Positions 7,383 through 9,106 of a stretch of DNA of 9,106 nt are shown here, in pieces; position 1 is the first letter of the stretch; every line of letters starts with the position of its first letter. Location: contig URQX01000067.1 in NCBI GenBank assembly GCA_900550175.1, positions 1-9,106 of the forward strand, in the 5' to 3' direction. The notes beneath the pieces were generated by a model, which saw only the letters and a program-made list of their open reading frames with translations, was not told where the DNA came from and searched no databases. The translations under genes and the position numbers were made by a program. This DNA comes from an uncultured Veillonella sp. Lineage in GTDB: Bacteria > Bacillota > Negativicutes > Veillonellales > Veillonellaceae.

Positions 7383-8621
7383 ATGGAACTCTCACTTATT
7401 CCTAATCAGAAGAGAATTACATTCTATATTGAACGTTTAATTTATGGCGTTGTTGTGGCCATGCCTTTGCAACCGATGGTGGGGGATGTGCTACTTTGGC
7501 TAGCGATAGGCCTTGCACTATATGATTTAATATCTAGTAAATCTTTGAGCTTACCAACAGGTTATTTATCATGGTCTGTTATGATCTTTGTGGTATGGAC
7601 AGGAATATCTTCACTGGTGTCAGAGAATTGGGATTGGTCAATCCAAAGTTGGTTTTATCAAATCGTGGCTAGCGGTGGAATGTATTATCTCGTTCGCACA
7701 TACATTCAAACCCCTAAGCAGTGGAATTATTTTCTTCGCGCCTTACTAGGTACTGCTGTTTTAGTATGTATCATAGGTGCTTATCAATATGTATTTGTTC
7801 CCAATATACATATAAAAGAGTGGGTAGATGCAGCACAATTCCCAAAATTGATGCGTCGTATGTCGTCCACACTACAAAATCCTAATTTATTAGGCGCTTA
7901 TCTCTTGATGATACTCAGCGTATGTATCAGTTATATCTTGGTATATATGAAAGAAAATCGTACCCGTGAAGTTGTGACCATGCTCGTTATAGGCATTATA
8001 TTGTTCTTAACGATGTTATTAACCTATTCTAGGGGGATTTGGATTAGCTTCGCAGCGATGATTCTATATTGGGCTATCTTTGTGGAAAGACGATTATTCT
8101 TATCCCTATTAGTAGTGCCAATTATCTTGTACTTTTATGATGGTGAAATCGCCTCAAGATTATGGTCCATATTCCAAGGTCATGATACGTCAGCCGATCT
8201 TCGATGGGCTCTTTGGGATAGTACCATGTATATCGTACGTGAAAATCCTATCTTTGGCATTGGGTGGAATACATTTTACTTAGTCTATCCAGATTATAAT
8301 TATTATATTCAAGGACCTCATGTCTTGATGTATCATGCTCATAACCTGTACCTAAATATGTTAGCTGAAACAGGTATTCCTGGATTGCTATCATTCCTCG
8401 CAGTTATCGTGGGTCATGTTATTACATCTATAAGACTTAAAGGCGACATATTCCGCCAAGCTGCACAAATTGGTGTAGGTGCGCTAGCCATAGGGGTTTT
8501 ATTTAGTGGTTTATCTGACTTTGAGCTATATAGTCATCAAGTAACCATAGTGTTTTGGCAGTTGTTTGGCTGGGTAGGGGCTTTTGTAAAAGTTCAATTA
8601 TCTGCCGAAAAATCTGTATAA
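7383..8621 (+). CDS. O-antigen ligase/polymerase (Wzy/WaaL superfamily) membrane protein
   Basis: Encodes 412 residues, very hydrophobic, with about 10-12 predicted membrane helices. The pattern matches Wzy_C/O-antigen ligase family proteins. These share a conserved TLQNPNLLGAYL stretch, a YSRG motif (S216-R217-G218), and a large extracytoplasmic loop (about 265-325) bearing GIGWNTF and YHAHNLYLNMLAETG (from 317, with His318 and His320). In this superfamily Arg and His residues in such loops act in transfer of lipid-linked glycans, either polymerising repeats (Wzy) or ligating them to lipid A-core (WaaL). Sequence does not say which, and protein O-oligosaccharyltransferases look similar. The ATG follows folC by 9 bases, with TAAGGTGAG matching the 3' part of the extended SD. 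No other glycan genes are in the window. It is the last gene of the run. Confidence 0.87.
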   Translation: MELSLIPNQKRITFYIERLIYGVVVAMPLQPMVGDVLLWLAIGLALYDLISSKSLSLPTGYLSWSVMIFVVWTGISSLVSENWDWSIQSWFYQIVASGGMYYLVRTYIQTPKQWNYFLRALLGTAVLVCIIGAYQYVFVPNIHIKEWVDAAQFPKLMRRMSSTLQNPNLLGAYLLMILSVCISYILVYMKENRTREVVTMLVIGIILFLTMLLTYSRGIWISFAAMILYWAIFVERRLFLSLLVVPIILYFYDGEIASRLWSIFQGHDTSADLRWALWDSTMYIVRENPIFGIGWNTFYLVYPDYNYYIQGPHVLMYHAHNLYLNMLAETGIPGLLSFLAVIVGHVITSIRLKGDIFRQAAQIGVGALAIGVLFSGLSDFELYSHQVTIVFWQLFGWVGAFVKVQLSAEKSV

Positions 8622-8639
8622 TTGTCATATCTTGTATAA

Positions 8640-8667
8640 TTAGCATGCTTTATAGTAGATATATAAT
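8640..8667 (+). promoter_or_regulatory. Possible promoter upstream of the tandem hairpins
   Basis: TTAGCA (8640-8645, 4 of 6 matches to TTGACA), a 16-base spacer and a perfect TATAAT (8662-8667) would start transcription near 8674, just before the first hairpin. An alternative extended -10, TGGTATACT (8677-8685), lies slightly downstream but has no clear -35. In such AT-rich DNA, promoter look-alikes are common, so confidence is low. Confidence 0.3.
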
Positions 8668-8681
8668 TTCATAATATGGTA

Positions 8682-8718
8682 TACTAAATACATACCTTGG
8701 GTAGGTACGTATTTAGTA
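8682..8718 (+). repeat. Inverted repeat / hairpin I
   Basis: The arms 8682-8696 (TACTAAATACATACC) and 8704-8718 (GGTACGTATTTAGTA) pair over 15 positions with a single A-C mismatch, around a 7-base loop (TTGGGTA). No T run follows, so alone it is not a standard terminator. Because it overlaps a possible -10 (8680-8685) it could be a protein-binding dyad in DNA; alternatively it is the first stem of a structured transcript together with the hairpin starting 5 bases downstream. Confidence 0.6.
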
Positions 8719-8722
8719 ATAT

Positions 8723-8785
8723 AACCGGTTTTCTAATGTTAGACATAATTGAACATTATTGTTGGCATTTGAAAGCCGGTTTTTT
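8723..8785 (+). terminator. Composite intrinsic terminator (hairpin II plus T run)
   Basis: The outer stem pairs 8723-8733 (AACCGGTTTTC) with 8771-8781 (GAAAGCCGGTT) over 11 bp with one G-U wobble, and Ts run through 8785. Inside it a second stem pairs TAATGTT (8734-8740) with AACATTA (8752-8758) around an 11-base loop, leaving an unpaired stretch on the 3' side. It lies about 100 bases after the Wzy-like stop codon and is the best candidate for the end of the operon. The nested form is larger than a minimal terminator, which leaves open that it is the 3' end of a small RNA. Confidence 0.7.
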
Positions 8786-9040
8786 GTATATTATTGTATC
8801 TTTATAGGGAGGTGTATGGTCTAGTTCTTGTATATGAGATGTTGTTTTATATTGAAAAGGCTCTATATATTGTATAGATGAAGTTCGATTTGATTGAAAA
8901 ACATCAATATATGCCATATATCGATAATTCCTGTGAGTTATAACGATGTGAATAAAACTTATGTGGAAATGTGAAAATCTATGCGTTTTCATCATAATGC
9001 TAATGAAAGTGTGATAAAAAATACATTTTAGTCATATAAG
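8786..9040. other. AT-rich region without a supportable gene
   Basis: All frames are broken into short pieces, and the candidates lack a well-spaced SD. A GGGAGGTG stretch at 8808-8815 looks like a ribosome binding site but is followed at once by ATG GTC TAG, a two-codon reading frame. A wobble-rich hairpin (CGTTTTCAT at 8984-8992 with ATGAAAGTG at 9003-9011, 10-base loop) and several ATGTG words (8946, 8961, 8969) occur, but none matches a regulator site I can name. Confidence 0.5.
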
Positions 9041-9069
9041 TTGACAATACATTGGATGTGGACTACGAT
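9041..9069 (+). promoter_or_regulatory. Sigma-70-type promoter at the right edge
   Basis: A perfect -35 TTGACA (9041-9046), an optimal 17-base spacer and TACGAT (9064-9069, 4 of 6 matches to TATAAT) make this the best promoter match I noticed in the 3' intergenic region. Transcription would start near 9076 and run out of the window. In the following bases GTCG (9073-9076) can pair with CGAC (9087-9090), a short stem. The downstream gene or RNA is not visible. The same bases also carry a short open frame to the window end, which would compete with this reading. Confidence 0.45.
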
Positions 9070-9106
9070 GAAGTCGGTTTAAGGAACGACCAAGAGATCA
9101 AACTGT

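Noticed and set aside
8615..8641. Direct repeat TGTATAATT at 8615-8623 and 8633-8641
   Set aside because: Only two 9-base copies in AT-rich sequence, one overlapping the stop codon of the Wzy-like gene; likely chance.
8812..8880. Short plus-strand frame starting at GTG 8812 after a GGGAGG-like sequence
   Set aside because: The SD-like bases abut or overlap the start, leaving no proper spacing, and the ~21-residue product has no recognisable feature. The nearby ATG at 8816 stops after two codons.
8889..8906. FNR-like dyad TTGAT...ATCAA
   Set aside because: The half-sites are 8 bases apart, not the 4 required for an FNR site, and no gene follows at a suitable distance.
8946..8973. Three ATGTG words that could suggest a regulator binding cluster
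   Set aside because: Spacing is irregular (15 and 8 bases), there is no dyad symmetry, and short words of this kind are expected in such sequence.
8756..8995. 79-codon minus-strand frame in the 3' intergenic region
   Set aside because: No SD before its start, low-complexity composition rich in His, Ile, Tyr and Thr as expected of AT-rich DNA, and it runs into the terminator hairpin.

Overview
The window is a stretch of bacterial chromosome carrying a tightly packed run of housekeeping genes, all on the + strand. It holds the 3' part of lon, then engB/ysxC, a long-chain trans-polyprenyl diphosphate synthase, tatC, valS, folC and a polytopic Wzy/WaaL-like membrane protein. Roughly 485 bases without a convincing gene follow. 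Moderate AT-richness, strong AGGAGG-type ribosome binding sites, and the lon-engB and valS-folC pairs (known from Firmicutes) suggest a low-GC Firmicutes-type genome. An O-antigen ligase/polymerase-family protein in the same run points to a diderm member, most likely Negativicutes and perhaps Veillonella. That placement comes from gene content and general resemblance, not from a search.

Layout: bases 1-8621 look like one transcription unit. Junctions are a TAATG stop/start overlap (lon/engB), an ATGA overlap (engB/prenyl synthase), and gaps of 1 bp (to tatC), 21 bp (to valS), 12 bp (to folC) and 9 bp (to the Wzy-like gene). No terminator or obvious internal promoter separates them. The products cover protein quality control (Lon), 50S ribosome assembly (EngB), isoprenoid side-chain synthesis (prenyl synthase), export of folded proteins (TatC), valine charging of tRNA (ValS), folate polyglutamylation (FolC) and probably surface glycan assembly (Wzy/WaaL-like). 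Growth-linked co-expression is the likely common theme; they do not form one pathway.

The 3' region (8622-9106) is very AT-rich. It begins with two adjacent hairpins (8682-8718 and 8723-8781), the second followed by a T run. This is either a composite operon terminator or a short self-terminated structured RNA with its own promoter. From 8786 to about 9040 I see no supportable gene. A TTGACA-N17-TACGAT promoter at 9041-9069 probably drives whatever lies beyond the right edge.

I found no CRISPR array, insertion sequence, tRNA, rRNA or recognisable defence locus, and no clear evidence of a new multi-gene system. The points most worth a second look are the tandem-hairpin element, the charged N-terminal extension on TatC, the Wzy/WaaL-like gene at the end of the housekeeping operon, and the promoter at the right edge.
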